The position numbers and the translations under genes were made by a program. Under the pieces are notes generated by a model that saw only the letters and a program-made list of their open reading frames with translations, was not told the DNA's origin and ran no database searches. Shown one piece after another: positions 16,765 to 25,423 of a DNA stretch of 64,000 nt. Positions within the stretch are counted from its first letter, which is position 1. Every line of letters begins with the position of its first letter. Source of the stretch: Pseudomonas abieticivorans (GTDB taxonomy: Bacteria > Pseudomonadota > Gammaproteobacteria > Pseudomonadales > Pseudomonadaceae). The stretch is taken from positions 317,501-381,500 of the forward strand of contig NZ_CP094975.1 of NCBI RefSeq assembly GCF_023509015.1. Reading direction: 5' to 3'.

Positions 16765-18044
16765 GAGTTCACCTGCCGAATGACGCGCCGTCTTTTTTGA
16801 TCGAACGCTGGCATCACTGACTGTACCGTCAGTTCCCACTCCAGTAGCTCGGTGGCAATACCCTGATGTTCGAACACGGCCACCAACTGCGCGTGACACT
16901 GTGCCAACGCCTGTCGTGAACAGTCGGCCACAAGTTGCAAACGATGTTCAGCCTGTTGGATCAAACGATAATCACTGGTCAGCGGCAGCGCATTGGCAAT
17001 GGCCCGCGTACACAGGTCGGCAAATATCACCTGCTTCTCGCCCTTGCGATCAAGCAATACCAGTTGGTCATCGCATCGACCTTCTATTCGGTCAAGGGCC
17101 ATGGTCGCTTGCCCGCAGGGGCACGGCTCGGCCCTCCTCACCAGCACATCGTCGAGCCGGTAGCGTACGATGGGCTGTGTACTACGGGTGAAGTCGGTGA
17201 TCAACGGGGTAAAGCGATGCTCATCGATCCACTGGGGCTCGATGTACAGAAACTCTTCGTTCAAATGCAGGGTGCCGTGCGAGCAGGTGGCGGCCAAAAA
17301 ACCTTCAGTGGCTTGATACACCTCGCCGATGTCAGGGAACACCTGTTCCAGTAAACGCCGATCATGCGCGTCCAGGACTTCGGCCACCGAGATCACTTTT
17401 TTGACGTCGAGCACAACGTGCCGGTCGATGACCGCCAGAGCAAGCGCTCTCAGCACTTGCGCCGGCGCGACGATGATAGTCGGCGCCTGTTGTTCCAAAC
17501 GTGGCAGCTGCGCCGAAAAAGGCGCAAACAGATCGTAGAACTCAAGGCTCAGCCAGCGGTTGTTAACACTGTGGTAAAGGTTGTTGTCCGCACGCAAAAA
17601 CAGCGCGACACGCTCCCCAGCAAAAATACCGTCGGGCAGCATTTTTGCCAGCATGCCACCGGCCCAGACCCGTTGCTCCCGCTTGCTGACCACAAAAACA
17701 CCGCGCTGCCCCGACGTGCCAGAGGACAACCCAACACTGTAGGCGCCGACCGTGGGACTGAAGTCGCGTTCGGTTTCACTGCGTTGGGCACACGCCAGCA
17801 ACGAGTCGCGTTGAAGCCGGGCGGTGTTCATCCGGTCGAAATGCGCCATCATCAGCGCCTTGTCCATCAGCGGCCACTCGGACACTGGCAGCACACTGCA
17901 AGGGCGAAAATAGGGGCTTAGCGCAAGGACCCGCCGAGCGAAGCGCTTCAGCTGTTTTGCCTGGTAGGCTTGCAGCACCGTCCGATCGGTGAAGGTCAGG
18001 CGCCGAGTATTAACGTAGTGCCATAGGGTTTTCAGCGGGATCAT
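16761..18044 (-). CDS. Adenylate-forming enzyme, F390-synthetase/PaaK-like
   Basis: A 427-residue protein of the coenzyme F390 synthetase/phenylacetate-CoA ligase-related branch of the ANL superfamily. The P-loop-like SSGTSGQRG lies at 107-115; YQATEGF (near 246-252) corresponds to the adenine-binding A5 region and YRLDD to the A7 region. A cysteine pair, CPCG, resembles the metal-binding motif of this subgroup. It should activate a carboxylate as an acyl-adenylate. No carrier protein gene is adjacent, so the acceptor is unknown. The four-base ATGA overlaps at both ends tie it to the operon. Confidence 0.75.
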   Translation of the reverse strand: MIPLKTLWHYVNTRRLTFTDRTVLQAYQAKQLKRFARRVLALSPYFRPCSVLPVSEWPLMDKALMMAHFDRMNTARLQRDSLLACAQRSETERDFSPTVGAYSVGLSSGTSGQRGVFVVSKREQRVWAGGMLAKMLPDGIFAGERVALFLRADNNLYHSVNNRWLSLEFYDLFAPFSAQLPRLEQQAPTIIVAPAQVLRALALAVIDRHVVLDVKKVISVAEVLDAHDRRLLEQVFPDIGEVYQATEGFLAATCSHGTLHLNEEFLYIEPQWIDEHRFTPLITDFTRSTQPIVRYRLDDVLVRRAEPCPCGQATMALDRIEGRCDDQLVLLDRKGEKQVIFADLCTRAIANALPLTSDYRLIQQAEHRLQLVADCSRQALAQCHAQLVAVFEHQGIATELLEWELTVQSVMPAFDQKRRRVIRQVNS

Positions 18045-18847
18045 AGATCGCCCTCATGACATAGGCGGATGTCGACAAGACCAGCCGCCCACAACTGGTT
18101 AAGCCGGCGCAGCGTGTCGTGATAGGCGCGGGGATCATCCATCAGCCAATGGGCCAATACCGAGGGGCCGCGCAAGGTTTGATAGCTGTGGGTAGACCAG
18201 CCGGCGTCACTGGCCAATAGCGTCCAGCCGGCTTCGGTAAGAATGAACGCGCCGATATGGCCCACCGCATGACCTGGCAAAGGCACCAGGAATATCTGCC
18301 CCCCACTGCCCGGCAGTTCGAAGCCGTGATCGAATGGCGCCAACTGTTCAGGCAAGCCCACCCGCGCAAAGCGCTCGATAAACTGCAGGCGCGCTTCAAA
18401 ACTCTCCGGGATCAAGCCGGGAATGAACGCCTGCTTCAATGCCGCAAACCCACGCAGCGCTCGGGTTTGTTGCCAACCTTGGCCCGAGCAAATGAAATTG
18501 GACTGATTGAAATCGCGTAGCCCGGCAATATGGTCGGCATGAAAATGCGAAAGGATCACCCCCTCGATGTCATTGCTCGCCAAACCTGCAGCACGCAATT
18601 GCTCAACCAATGACTCGCGGGGGTCGAAGTACACCGGAGTGACATGGCGGTACACGCGAAATAGCCCAGACTTCGTCTGCTCCTGGAAATGCGTCGAGTA
18701 GCCGGTATCCCATAGCCAGCAACGACTGCCCACCTCCAGCAGGTATGCCCGTGCCGGAAACTTACACACGCGCAGGCCGGCGCCGCGTTGCGCCAGGCAG
18801 GCAATATGGGTGCAGTAGCCCACCTCGAACTGGGTGAATTTAGCCAA
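18041..18847 (-). CDS. Metallo-beta-lactamase fold hydrolase
   Basis: A 268-residue soluble protein with the HFHADH metal-binding motif at 101-106 and later histidine (PGHAVGHIGAF) and aspartate (ASDAGW) ligands, giving a complete binuclear metal site. The overall pattern resembles the AHL-lactonase/N-acyl hydrolase branch. In this cluster it could act as a thioesterase or lactone/ester hydrolase on the new lipid. I place the start at a TTG (18847), 8 bases inside the upstream gene and preceded by a G-rich stretch; a GTG nine codons later is possible. Confidence 0.8.
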   Translation of the reverse strand: MAKFTQFEVGYCTHIACLAQRGAGLRVCKFPARAYLLEVGSRCWLWDTGYSTHFQEQTKSGLFRVYRHVTPVYFDPRESLVEQLRAAGLASNDIEGVILSHFHADHIAGLRDFNQSNFICSGQGWQQTRALRGFAALKQAFIPGLIPESFEARLQFIERFARVGLPEQLAPFDHGFELPGSGGQIFLVPLPGHAVGHIGAFILTEAGWTLLASDAGWSTHSYQTLRGPSVLAHWLMDDPRAYHDTLRRLNQLWAAGLVDIRLCHEGDL

Positions 18848-19853
18848 ACGCCGCCCCCTGTTTCCTGAACCAGGCCCCTGTCTGCTCGATCCCCTGCTCC
18901 ATCGTGTAGCCTGGCGAATACCCTAATTCCTCGGTAGCGCGTACTTGGCTGAGCGTCATGTCGAAATTCAAGGCGGCGATGCTGTAACGCGTCAATTGCG
19001 GCTCTTTGCCCGTAGCGCGGCTCAGTAGCTCCAACCCACCGGCCAGTGCGTGCAAAAGTGGGTAGGGAAGCCCCTGCACCTGGTAGCGCAGGCCCAACTG
19101 CCCATGCAGCAAAAGATGCAGCATGGCGGCCAAGCGCATCGGTTGGTGGTTGGTGATGTTGTACGCCGCGCCGGAAGGCAAAGGGTTGGTGCGGCTCGCC
19201 AAGTCCATGGCATGCACCACGTTGAGCACAAAGGTCAGGTCCAACAGCGCTTTGCCGCCGCCGGGAAGGCGTAACACGCCGCGATCGTGCTTAAGCCGGC
19301 TCAACACCCTGGGCAGGATCACCCGATCATGTGGGCCAAACAGGCCACGGGGCCGAAGAATGACGTAGGTGGTGTTCGGATAGCGCGGCACCAGTGCCTG
19401 GATGCATTGCTCCGCCGCATACTTGCTGCTGGCGTAATGGTTGGCAAACCGTGGGGCGCGGTAACTCTCGACAATTTGATGATTATGCTGGAAATCGAAA
19501 TAGATCGAAGGCGTGGAGATATGAACGAAACGCCGCACACCGGCACGCCCCGCAGACTCAGCCAGCGTTTGCGTAGCAACCACGTTGGCCTGACGGAAAT
19601 CTTCCCGGTGGCCCCACGGTGAAGACTTCGCGGCGCAGTGCCAGACCGCATCGCACCCGCCCATCAAACGCTGGCATTGCTCAAGGCTTGCCGCGGTTAA
19701 ATCCAACGCCGTGAAGTCGGCGCCTAATTCACGCAGGGCGTTACCCACTTGGGTATCGCGACCGGTGGCGTGCACCTGATGACCAGCGTCGAGTAGCCAC
19801 TGCGCTGCATTTCGACCAAGCCCGCTGGTGGCACCGGTCAGCAGCACTTTCAT
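18840..19853 (-). CDS. NAD(P)-dependent 3-beta-HSD/OleD-like reductase (extended SDR)
   Basis: A 337-residue extended short-chain dehydrogenase. The cofactor motif TGATSGLG is at 6-13 and the catalytic Tyr140-x3-Lys144 pair is intact. The closest known type is the 3-beta-hydroxysteroid dehydrogenase/isomerase family, which includes OleD, the 2-alkyl-3-oxoalkanoate reductase of bacterial olefin synthesis. It follows a KAS III-like gene with a four-base overlap, the same pairing as OleA-OleD, so reduction of a 3-oxo condensation product is the likely role (inference). Confidence 0.8.
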   Translation of the reverse strand: MKVLLTGATSGLGRNAAQWLLDAGHQVHATGRDTQVGNALRELGADFTALDLTAASLEQCQRLMGGCDAVWHCAAKSSPWGHREDFRQANVVATQTLAESAGRAGVRRFVHISTPSIYFDFQHNHQIVESYRAPRFANHYASSKYAAEQCIQALVPRYPNTTYVILRPRGLFGPHDRVILPRVLSRLKHDRGVLRLPGGGKALLDLTFVLNVVHAMDLASRTNPLPSGAAYNITNHQPMRLAAMLHLLLHGQLGLRYQVQGLPYPLLHALAGGLELLSRATGKEPQLTRYSIAALNFDMTLSQVRATEELGYSPGYTMEQGIEQTGAWFRKQGAAFG

Positions 19854-20857
19854 GGCAGCAGGACCATGCCGGCCAACGATAAACCAGCCGCCGTGCCGAT
19901 GAGCATCACAGGCTCAGCGGGTTTAAACCGACCGTTGGCGACCGCCGCGTGCAATGCCGTGGGGATCGATGCGGCCACCTGGTTACCGTGGTATCGGTAG
20001 ATATCCACCAATACGCTGGATGAGACATTCAGGCGCCGACGCATATGCTCCAGCGACAGATGGCTGGCCTGATGCGGCACCACCGTGGCAATTTGCTCCA
20101 GGGTCAACGCGCTCGCTGCCAACAGACGCGCCAGGTAGTCCTCGATCAGCGCCGAGGCGTTCCTGAACAACTGCTTGCCACGCATATGGAACAGGAAGTC
20201 GCGATCGGTCATGCCCGCACGCGGATTGCGTCGTGTGCCGCCTGCCCTGATCTCACAGAGTTCGCTGTCTTGGGGGTGGGTTTCAACCAGGCTGGCGAGT
20301 ATCCCACTGGTACCATCGCCCCGTTCAACGATGGCGCATGCAGCACCGTCGCCGAAAATCAGTGAGGACTCTTCATCGTCCCAGTCGATTCCGCGTGAGG
20401 CCAGGTCCGCCGCCACGATCGCGATGCGTTGGTAGGTACCAGCATTCAATAACCCTGCGGCCACCTGTAGCGCCGAGATAAAGCTCACACAGCTGCTGTT
20501 GATATCGAAACCGGGTGTACCGGGTGCCAACTGAGAGACCTTCAGGATGTGCACTGCCGTGCACGGCAAGGCCTGTACCGAAATCGCCGAAGCCGAGATC
20601 AATAAGTCGATTGATGCGGCGTCGATACCCCGACGGTCAAGGGCATCGTGCAGAGCCGCGGCCGCCAGCTCTGCTTGGCTGGCATCGTCCGAGGCATGAT
20701 AGCGATAGACAATGCCCGAACGCTTCTCGACATAACCCGCTGGCTTGTTCAACAACCGATCAAGGTCAGCCGAATCAACGCGATGGGGCGGCAGCGCCAC
20801 GCCGGTGGCGATGATCTTGAGAGGCACCATTGCGGGCGATGAAAAAGGTGACGTCAT
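19850..20857 (-). CDS. Beta-ketoacyl-ACP synthase III-like condensing enzyme
   Basis: A 335-residue thiolase-fold enzyme of the KAS III (FabH)/OleA group. The catalytic triad is visible: Cys123 in NSSCVSFISAL, His262 in PHQASHLS and Asn292 in YHGNQVAAS. It forms a C-C bond between an acyl thioester and a second thioester. It is the first gene of the eight-gene overlapping cluster and so probably commits substrate to the pathway. The start at 20857 could also be the ATG at 20830; neither has a strong ribosome binding site. It is not the housekeeping FabH, given its neighbours and divergent sequence around the active site. Confidence 0.85.
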   Translation of the reverse strand: MTSPFSSPAMVPLKIIATGVALPPHRVDSADLDRLLNKPAGYVEKRSGIVYRYHASDDASQAELAAAALHDALDRRGIDAASIDLLISASAISVQALPCTAVHILKVSQLAPGTPGFDINSSCVSFISALQVAAGLLNAGTYQRIAIVAADLASRGIDWDDEESSLIFGDGAACAIVERGDGTSGILASLVETHPQDSELCEIRAGGTRRNPRAGMTDRDFLFHMRGKQLFRNASALIEDYLARLLAASALTLEQIATVVPHQASHLSLEHMRRRLNVSSSVLVDIYRYHGNQVAASIPTALHAAVANGRFKPAEPVMLIGTAAGLSLAGMVLLP

Positions 20858-21143
20858 TAAATGTTCGACCTTGGGTTCAGCGATGAACGATGGAAGGCCG
20901 ATATCCCTAATGTGAACGCTTTTTAGTTGTTAAGGGGCGGCCGGGCTTTACGGGAGACAAGTATTGAGACTGGCCGTCTAAAAAGATGTAGGGCGTTTCC
21001 GTACATGGCGTCAGCTCCCCGCCAAAGTCACGTCAGGTTTGCGCGATTGGGGCAACATCCCACCCATCCCATGTTGGCCGACCGACCAAGGCTGGCAACT
21101 TCAGGGCGCCCATAGGCTTAAAAGGGCCACCCACGCCTGCGTC
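20858..21143. promoter_or_regulatory. Promoter region of the eight-gene lipid cluster
   Basis: This 286-base gene-free stretch separates the DUF202 gene from the condensing enzyme and must hold the promoter of the lipid cluster on the minus strand. A TTAACA hexamer (20931-20926) is a possible -35 element, but I see no convincing -10 partner. No regulator gene is adjacent. Confidence 0.35.
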
Positions 21144-21479
21144 TTACCTCAGCACAATAGAAGCCACGCCGATGACGCAGGTAGTGAGTGCGACCACGGT
21201 CGCCGTTGCAATGGCCATTGCAGGTGGCGCACTCGCCCCCTGGCCACCCAGCAATTGCCGCCGACGCCACGCGCCATAGAGAAAGGCAGCTGCCGACGCC
21301 ACCAGTAACGCGAACGCCAACAGGGTAATCGGGACTTCCTTGTTCACCCAGCCCGAGCGCAGCGCCAACAGGGCATTGGCGAACACCGCCAAGCCGGTCC
21401 GGTTCCACGACAATGCCGTACGTTCGGCCTGCAACCCAGGGTCGCGAGGCCGCTGCGTTTCAACGTCATGAAAGATCAC
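21144..21479 (-). CDS. DUF202 family membrane protein (YidG-like)
   Basis: A 111-residue membrane protein. The AERTALSWNRTGLAVFANALL segment near residues 19-39 is the DUF202 signature (ERTxLxWxRT), followed by three hydrophobic helices. Translation starts at a GTG whose GTGA overlaps the upstream stop by four bases, so it is coupled to its paralogue. Function is unknown; such pairs (YidG/YidH) are common in proteobacteria. Confidence 0.8.
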   Translation of the reverse strand: MIFHDVETQRPRDPGLQAERTALSWNRTGLAVFANALLALRSGWVNKEVPITLLAFALLVASAAAFLYGAWRRRQLLGGQGASAPPAMAIATATVVALTTCVIGVASIVLR

Positions 21480-21838
21480 GCGGCCTTCACCAGCACCAGC
21501 ACCACAATCGCCACCGCGATTGCCATCGTGGTGGTCGCGATCAGCGGGATCGCCACCGTGGCGGGTAACCTGCGGGCGTGGCGCATGGCGATCTCGTTGG
21601 CACGCCAGCGCCGATGGGCCAGTGTGCACAGCACTGCTGCCAGTACCCCAAAGGCGACGGCAAGGCCCATCACCACGCTGTGCGGGCCCAGTTTCGTGGA
21701 AAACTGGTCGAGCACCACACCGCCGGCCAACAGGCCCAGGGCCGTGCGAATCCAGGCCAGGAAGGTACGTTCATTGGCCAGCGAGAACCGGTAATCCGGC
21801 TCCTCGCCTTCTTGACGCCACAAGGGCTCACGCATCAT
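21476..21838 (-). CDS. DUF202 family membrane protein (YidH-like)
   Basis: A 120-residue membrane protein with the NERTFLAWIRTALGLLAGG signature (about residues 21-39) and three membrane segments. The ATGATG start at 21838/21835 is preceded by GGGGAG. It is paired with a second DUF202 gene in an overlapping arrangement. Function unknown. Confidence 0.8.
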   Translation of the reverse strand: MMREPLWRQEGEEPDYRFSLANERTFLAWIRTALGLLAGGVVLDQFSTKLGPHSVVMGLAVAFGVLAAVLCTLAHRRWRANEIAMRHARRLPATVAIPLIATTTMAIAVAIVVLVLVKAA

Positions 21839-21859
21839 TTGCTCCCCATTCAATAAGGC

Positions 21860-23191
21860 TCACGCCCCAGCCGGTACCTTGCGTGCCGGAATCGCAATCA
21901 ACATGACGATGGCGCCCACCAAGGTCAGGGCCCCCAAAATCGCCAAGCCTGCATAAATGCTGCCGGTACTGGACTTCATCCAGCCCACCAGCGTCGGACT
22001 CACGAAGGCCCCGATGCCGCCAAGGCTGGTGATCAAGGCGATCCCGCTGGCTTTGGTGGTCACGGTCAAAAACGTCGGCGGTATCGTCCAGAACACCACG
22101 AAACCGCCGTAGGAGGCCGCCGCCGCAATCGATAGCAGCAGGATGGCGAACACGATGCTGTGGGCGATCAGTGGCAACAGGGCAAAACACAGCGCGACCA
22201 CTGCGCCGCACGCGACCAGGTGCCAGCGCCGCTCCATCTTCAGGTCAGAGCTGTAGCCCACGAGATAGGTACCGGCGGCCCCGGCCAGAAACACCAGGCT
22301 GGACAGCAAACCGACCTCCACCAGGTCCGTCACGCCGACTTCCCTGATGATGGTCGGCGCCCAAAACCCGATGGCGTTGAACGACACCAGCACGCAGAAG
22401 TAACCGACCATCCCGACGTAGAGCTTGGGGTTGCGCAGGGCTTCGCGCAGGCCGTGGCCTTTGCCCCTGGGCTCGCCCTTTTCCTCGGCCGCCAGGTCAC
22501 CCAGCACGATCGCCTTTTCGCGGTCGCTTAGCCAGGTTGCATCGGCGGGTTGGTCGCACAGGTAAAAGTACGCCGCCACACCCAACACCACCGCTGGCAG
22601 GCCTTCGAGCAAAAACAGCCATTGCCAACCGTGCAAGCCGTGCAGGCCGGCCAGGTGCACCATGATCCAGGTCGACACCGGGCCGCCGATGATGCCGGCG
22701 GTGGCGGCGCCCATCATGAAGAAGCCGGTCACGCGGCCCCGGCGCGCGGCCGGGAACCAATAGGTCAGATACAAGATGACCCCTGGAAAAAAACCCGCCT
22801 CAGCGGCCCCCAGGAAAAACCGCATCACATAGAACTGCACGGGCGAGTTCACGAACATCATGGCGCTGGAGATCAAGCCCCACAGGATCATGATGCGCAA
22901 CAAGGTGCGGCGCGCGCCGATACGTTGCATCCACAGGTTGCTCGGCACCTCGAACAGCACGTAACCGATGAAGAACAGCCCCGCACCCAAGCCATAGGCG
23001 GCCTCGGAAAAACCCAGGTCGTTCATGAACTGCAGCTTGGCGAAACTGATATTGGCACGGTCAAGATAGGAAACGATGTAGCAGAGGATAAGAAACGGCA
23101 TGAGCCGTAACGCCAGCTTGCGGTACGTACGCTCTACCTCGTCGGTGGAATACTGGTCTACAAAAGCGCGATGCTGTTGAGTCATGTTCAT
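21860..23191 (-). CDS. MFS transporter, anion:cation symporter (ACS) family
   Basis: A 443-residue, 12-helix major facilitator protein. The motif YLDRANISFA near residue 44, and VPSNLWMQRIGARR, are typical of the ACS family (phthalate, tartrate, hydroxyphenylacetate and 4-hydroxybenzoate uptake). I chose the ATG at 23191 with GAGG 5 bases upstream. It is the last gene of an operon with an acyl-CoA dehydrogenase and an ADP-forming CoA ligase, so it probably imports the carboxylic acid which they degrade. Confidence 0.85.
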   Translation of the reverse strand: MNMTQQHRAFVDQYSTDEVERTYRKLALRLMPFLILCYIVSYLDRANISFAKLQFMNDLGFSEAAYGLGAGLFFIGYVLFEVPSNLWMQRIGARRTLLRIMILWGLISSAMMFVNSPVQFYVMRFFLGAAEAGFFPGVILYLTYWFPAARRGRVTGFFMMGAATAGIIGGPVSTWIMVHLAGLHGLHGWQWLFLLEGLPAVVLGVAAYFYLCDQPADATWLSDREKAIVLGDLAAEEKGEPRGKGHGLREALRNPKLYVGMVGYFCVLVSFNAIGFWAPTIIREVGVTDLVEVGLLSSLVFLAGAAGTYLVGYSSDLKMERRWHLVACGAVVALCFALLPLIAHSIVFAILLLSIAAAASYGGFVVFWTIPPTFLTVTTKASGIALITSLGGIGAFVSPTLVGWMKSSTGSIYAGLAILGALTLVGAIVMLIAIPARKVPAGA

Positions 23192-23235
23192 GAGAGCCTC
23201 GTTGGCTGCAAGTGTCAGGGGCTGCAAAGGCGCGG

Positions 23236-25383
23236 TCAAAGCAATTGACCGTTGCTGTTCAAGGCCGGGGCAAACGGCTTCGCGAGCGCATCCCCTGCCC
23301 TCACCCCCTCTCCGGCCTGCAACACGAACAACGGGTTGATATCGAATTCCTGCACCCCCTCGCGCAGGTCGATCGCCATGGCCGACGCGCGCATCAGGGC
23401 ATCGATCACGGCGTTCACATCGGCCTTGGGCCGCCCGCGAGCGCCGTCCAGTATCGGAAACAAACGCAACCCCCGCACCATCGATTCTGCTTCGCAACGG
23501 GTGATCGGTGCCAGGGCGAAACTGACGTCCTTGATCACCTCGGCGAAAATGCCGCCAAAACCCACCATCACGCTCGGGCCGAACAACGGATCATTGTTGA
23601 TGCCCAGGATCAATTCGGTTGCGCCGCTGATCATCTCCTGCACCAGTACGCCGTCAAGCACCGCATCCGGGGCATAGGCCCGGGCGTTGCGGATAATGTC
23701 ATCGAACGCGGCCTGCACGGCCGCAATGCCGTGCACGCCGACGCGAACGCCGCCGGCCTCGGTTTTATGCGCAATGCCTGCCGATTGGATTTTCATGACC
23801 ACCGGCATCTGCATGGCCGAGGCGATGCGCGTGGCCGCCTGGACGTCGGTCGCCAATGCCTCTTGGGTCACGCCAATACCGTAGGCCTGCAAGAGCTTCT
23901 TGGCCTCGAACTCGGTCAGGTCGGTGCTGCGGCCGTGCATCATCCGACGCATGTCAGGACGCGCCAGCACCAGCGGCTGCTCGCTCAACACCTGCGCCAC
24001 CCGGCTGCGCGCTTCGGCAAAAGCCCACAGGGCGCTGGCGCCACGGGCACAACGCACCGGGGACTGATAGCGCGGGATGCCTGCGGCATCGAGAATGTCG
24101 TACGCCGCCTGCACCGAGGCCGGGTCGGCGTTCCAGGCGACCAGCACGGGGATGCCGCGCGTCTCGCAAATACGCACGATTTCAGTGGCAAGCTCAGTGG
24201 CCAACGTACCGCTGGCCGCCGCCAAGGCGAGCCCGATCATGTCGACGTTCGGATCATCGGCCAGGTTTTCCAGGGTGACCCGAAGCAGGCTCGCATCGGT
24301 AAGCAGGCTCGCCGTCACGTCCAGCGGGTTGGCGACGGCCGCGAACGAAGGCAGTACCTGCTTGAGCGCGTGCACCGTACTGGCGGCCAGTTCAGGCAGC
24401 GCCAGGCCACCGGCTGCGGCGCCATCGGCCATGGCAATACCGGCACCGCCCGAGATCGTGACGACGGCCAGCCGGTTACCCTTGGGCAAACGCCCGGGCA
24501 GCAGCGCCTTGGCGCAGTCGGCCAGGTCGCCCACATCATGCACTTCGATAATCCCGCTTTGCCGGAACGCGGCGCGGTACAGCGCCATGGCCCCACCCAG
24601 GTTGGCGGTGTGCGACGCGGCAGCCTTGGCGCCCGCTTCCGAGGTGCCGACCTTCCAGATCAGCATCGGCTTGCCGGCACCCAGCGCCCGTCGGCCAATC
24701 GACAGCAAGCGGTGCGCGTCCTGGAAGCCTTCTACGTAACCTGCGATCACCCGGGTTTCGGGGTCGTCGATCATGGCGTCCATGAAGTCCAGCGAGGTGG
24801 TCACCGACTCGTTGCCAGTGGAAACGTAGTGGCGAAAGCCGATGCCTTCCTGGCTTGCCAGCATCACAATCGAGTTGCCGAACGCACCGCTTTGCGAGGT
24901 CAGGCTCAAATGCCCCTTGGGGTAAGCCAGGCCATACGGCGCGCCGAAACCAACATGGATACCCTCACTGATGTTCATGTAACCCTGGCAGTTCGGACCG
25001 ATCACCTGCATGCCAAATGAACGGGCGATGGCGGTGATTTGACGTTGCGCCTCGGCGCCCTCCTCCCCCGCCTCGGCAAAGCCTGAAGACAGGATGACGG
25101 CGAATCGGCAGCCTTTCTTGCCCAACTCGGTGAGCGCCGCCGGCACGCGCTTGGCACCGACCGCAATCACCGCCACGTCGGGGGCCATCGGCAGCGATGC
25201 CACGTCGGGGTAGCAGGTGTGCCCGGCCACCTCGTCGTAGCGCGGGTTGACCGGCAGAATGTGACCGCCGAACGCCTTGGCCTTGAGGTGGGCGATGGGT
25301 TGCCCGCTGATGGACGCCAGATCCTGCGAGGCGCCGATCACGGCAATGGAACGCGGCTTGAAGAACAAATCGAACGTGGACAT
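23236..25383 (-). CDS. ADP-forming acyl-CoA synthetase (acetate-CoA ligase family, fused alpha-beta)
   Basis: A 715-residue fusion: an N-terminal CoA-binding Rossmann domain (about 10-100, SIAVIGAS), succinyl-CoA ligase-like domains (about 150-460, with the phosphohistidine loop in SHTANLGG), and a C-terminal ATP-grasp domain (about 490-710, VVMKIQSAGIAHKTEAGGVRVGV). It activates a carboxylic acid to its CoA thioester with ATP giving ADP and phosphate. The neighbours, an acyl-CoA dehydrogenase and an acid transporter, suggest a branched-chain, aromatic or dicarboxylic acid as substrate. It is full length for the family. Confidence 0.85.
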   Translation of the reverse strand: MSTFDLFFKPRSIAVIGASQDLASISGQPIAHLKAKAFGGHILPVNPRYDEVAGHTCYPDVASLPMAPDVAVIAVGAKRVPAALTELGKKGCRFAVILSSGFAEAGEEGAEAQRQITAIARSFGMQVIGPNCQGYMNISEGIHVGFGAPYGLAYPKGHLSLTSQSGAFGNSIVMLASQEGIGFRHYVSTGNESVTTSLDFMDAMIDDPETRVIAGYVEGFQDAHRLLSIGRRALGAGKPMLIWKVGTSEAGAKAAASHTANLGGAMALYRAAFRQSGIIEVHDVGDLADCAKALLPGRLPKGNRLAVVTISGGAGIAMADGAAAGGLALPELAASTVHALKQVLPSFAAVANPLDVTASLLTDASLLRVTLENLADDPNVDMIGLALAAASGTLATELATEIVRICETRGIPVLVAWNADPASVQAAYDILDAAGIPRYQSPVRCARGASALWAFAEARSRVAQVLSEQPLVLARPDMRRMMHGRSTDLTEFEAKKLLQAYGIGVTQEALATDVQAATRIASAMQMPVVMKIQSAGIAHKTEAGGVRVGVHGIAAVQAAFDDIIRNARAYAPDAVLDGVLVQEMISGATELILGINNDPLFGPSVMVGFGGIFAEVIKDVSFALAPITRCEAESMVRGLRLFPILDGARGRPKADVNAVIDALMRASAMAIDLREGVQEFDINPLFVLQAGEGVRAGDALAKPFAPALNSNGQLL

Positions 25384-25423
25384 GACGACTTCCTGCAACA
25401 GAGGAGATGAGCCGGCGCTCGCC

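Noticed and set aside
12818..20857. Polyyne-type (protegenin/caryoynencin) biosynthetic cluster
   Set aside because: Tandem desaturases and an acyl-activating enzyme recall polyyne clusters, but the acyl carrier protein, rubredoxin and typical thioesterase are absent and a KAS III, OleD-like and PAP2 set is present instead.
23212..25020. Long open frame (602 codons) on the plus strand
   Set aside because: It is antisense to the well-supported CoA ligase gene; open antisense frames are common in GC-rich DNA and its sequence has no recognisable domain.
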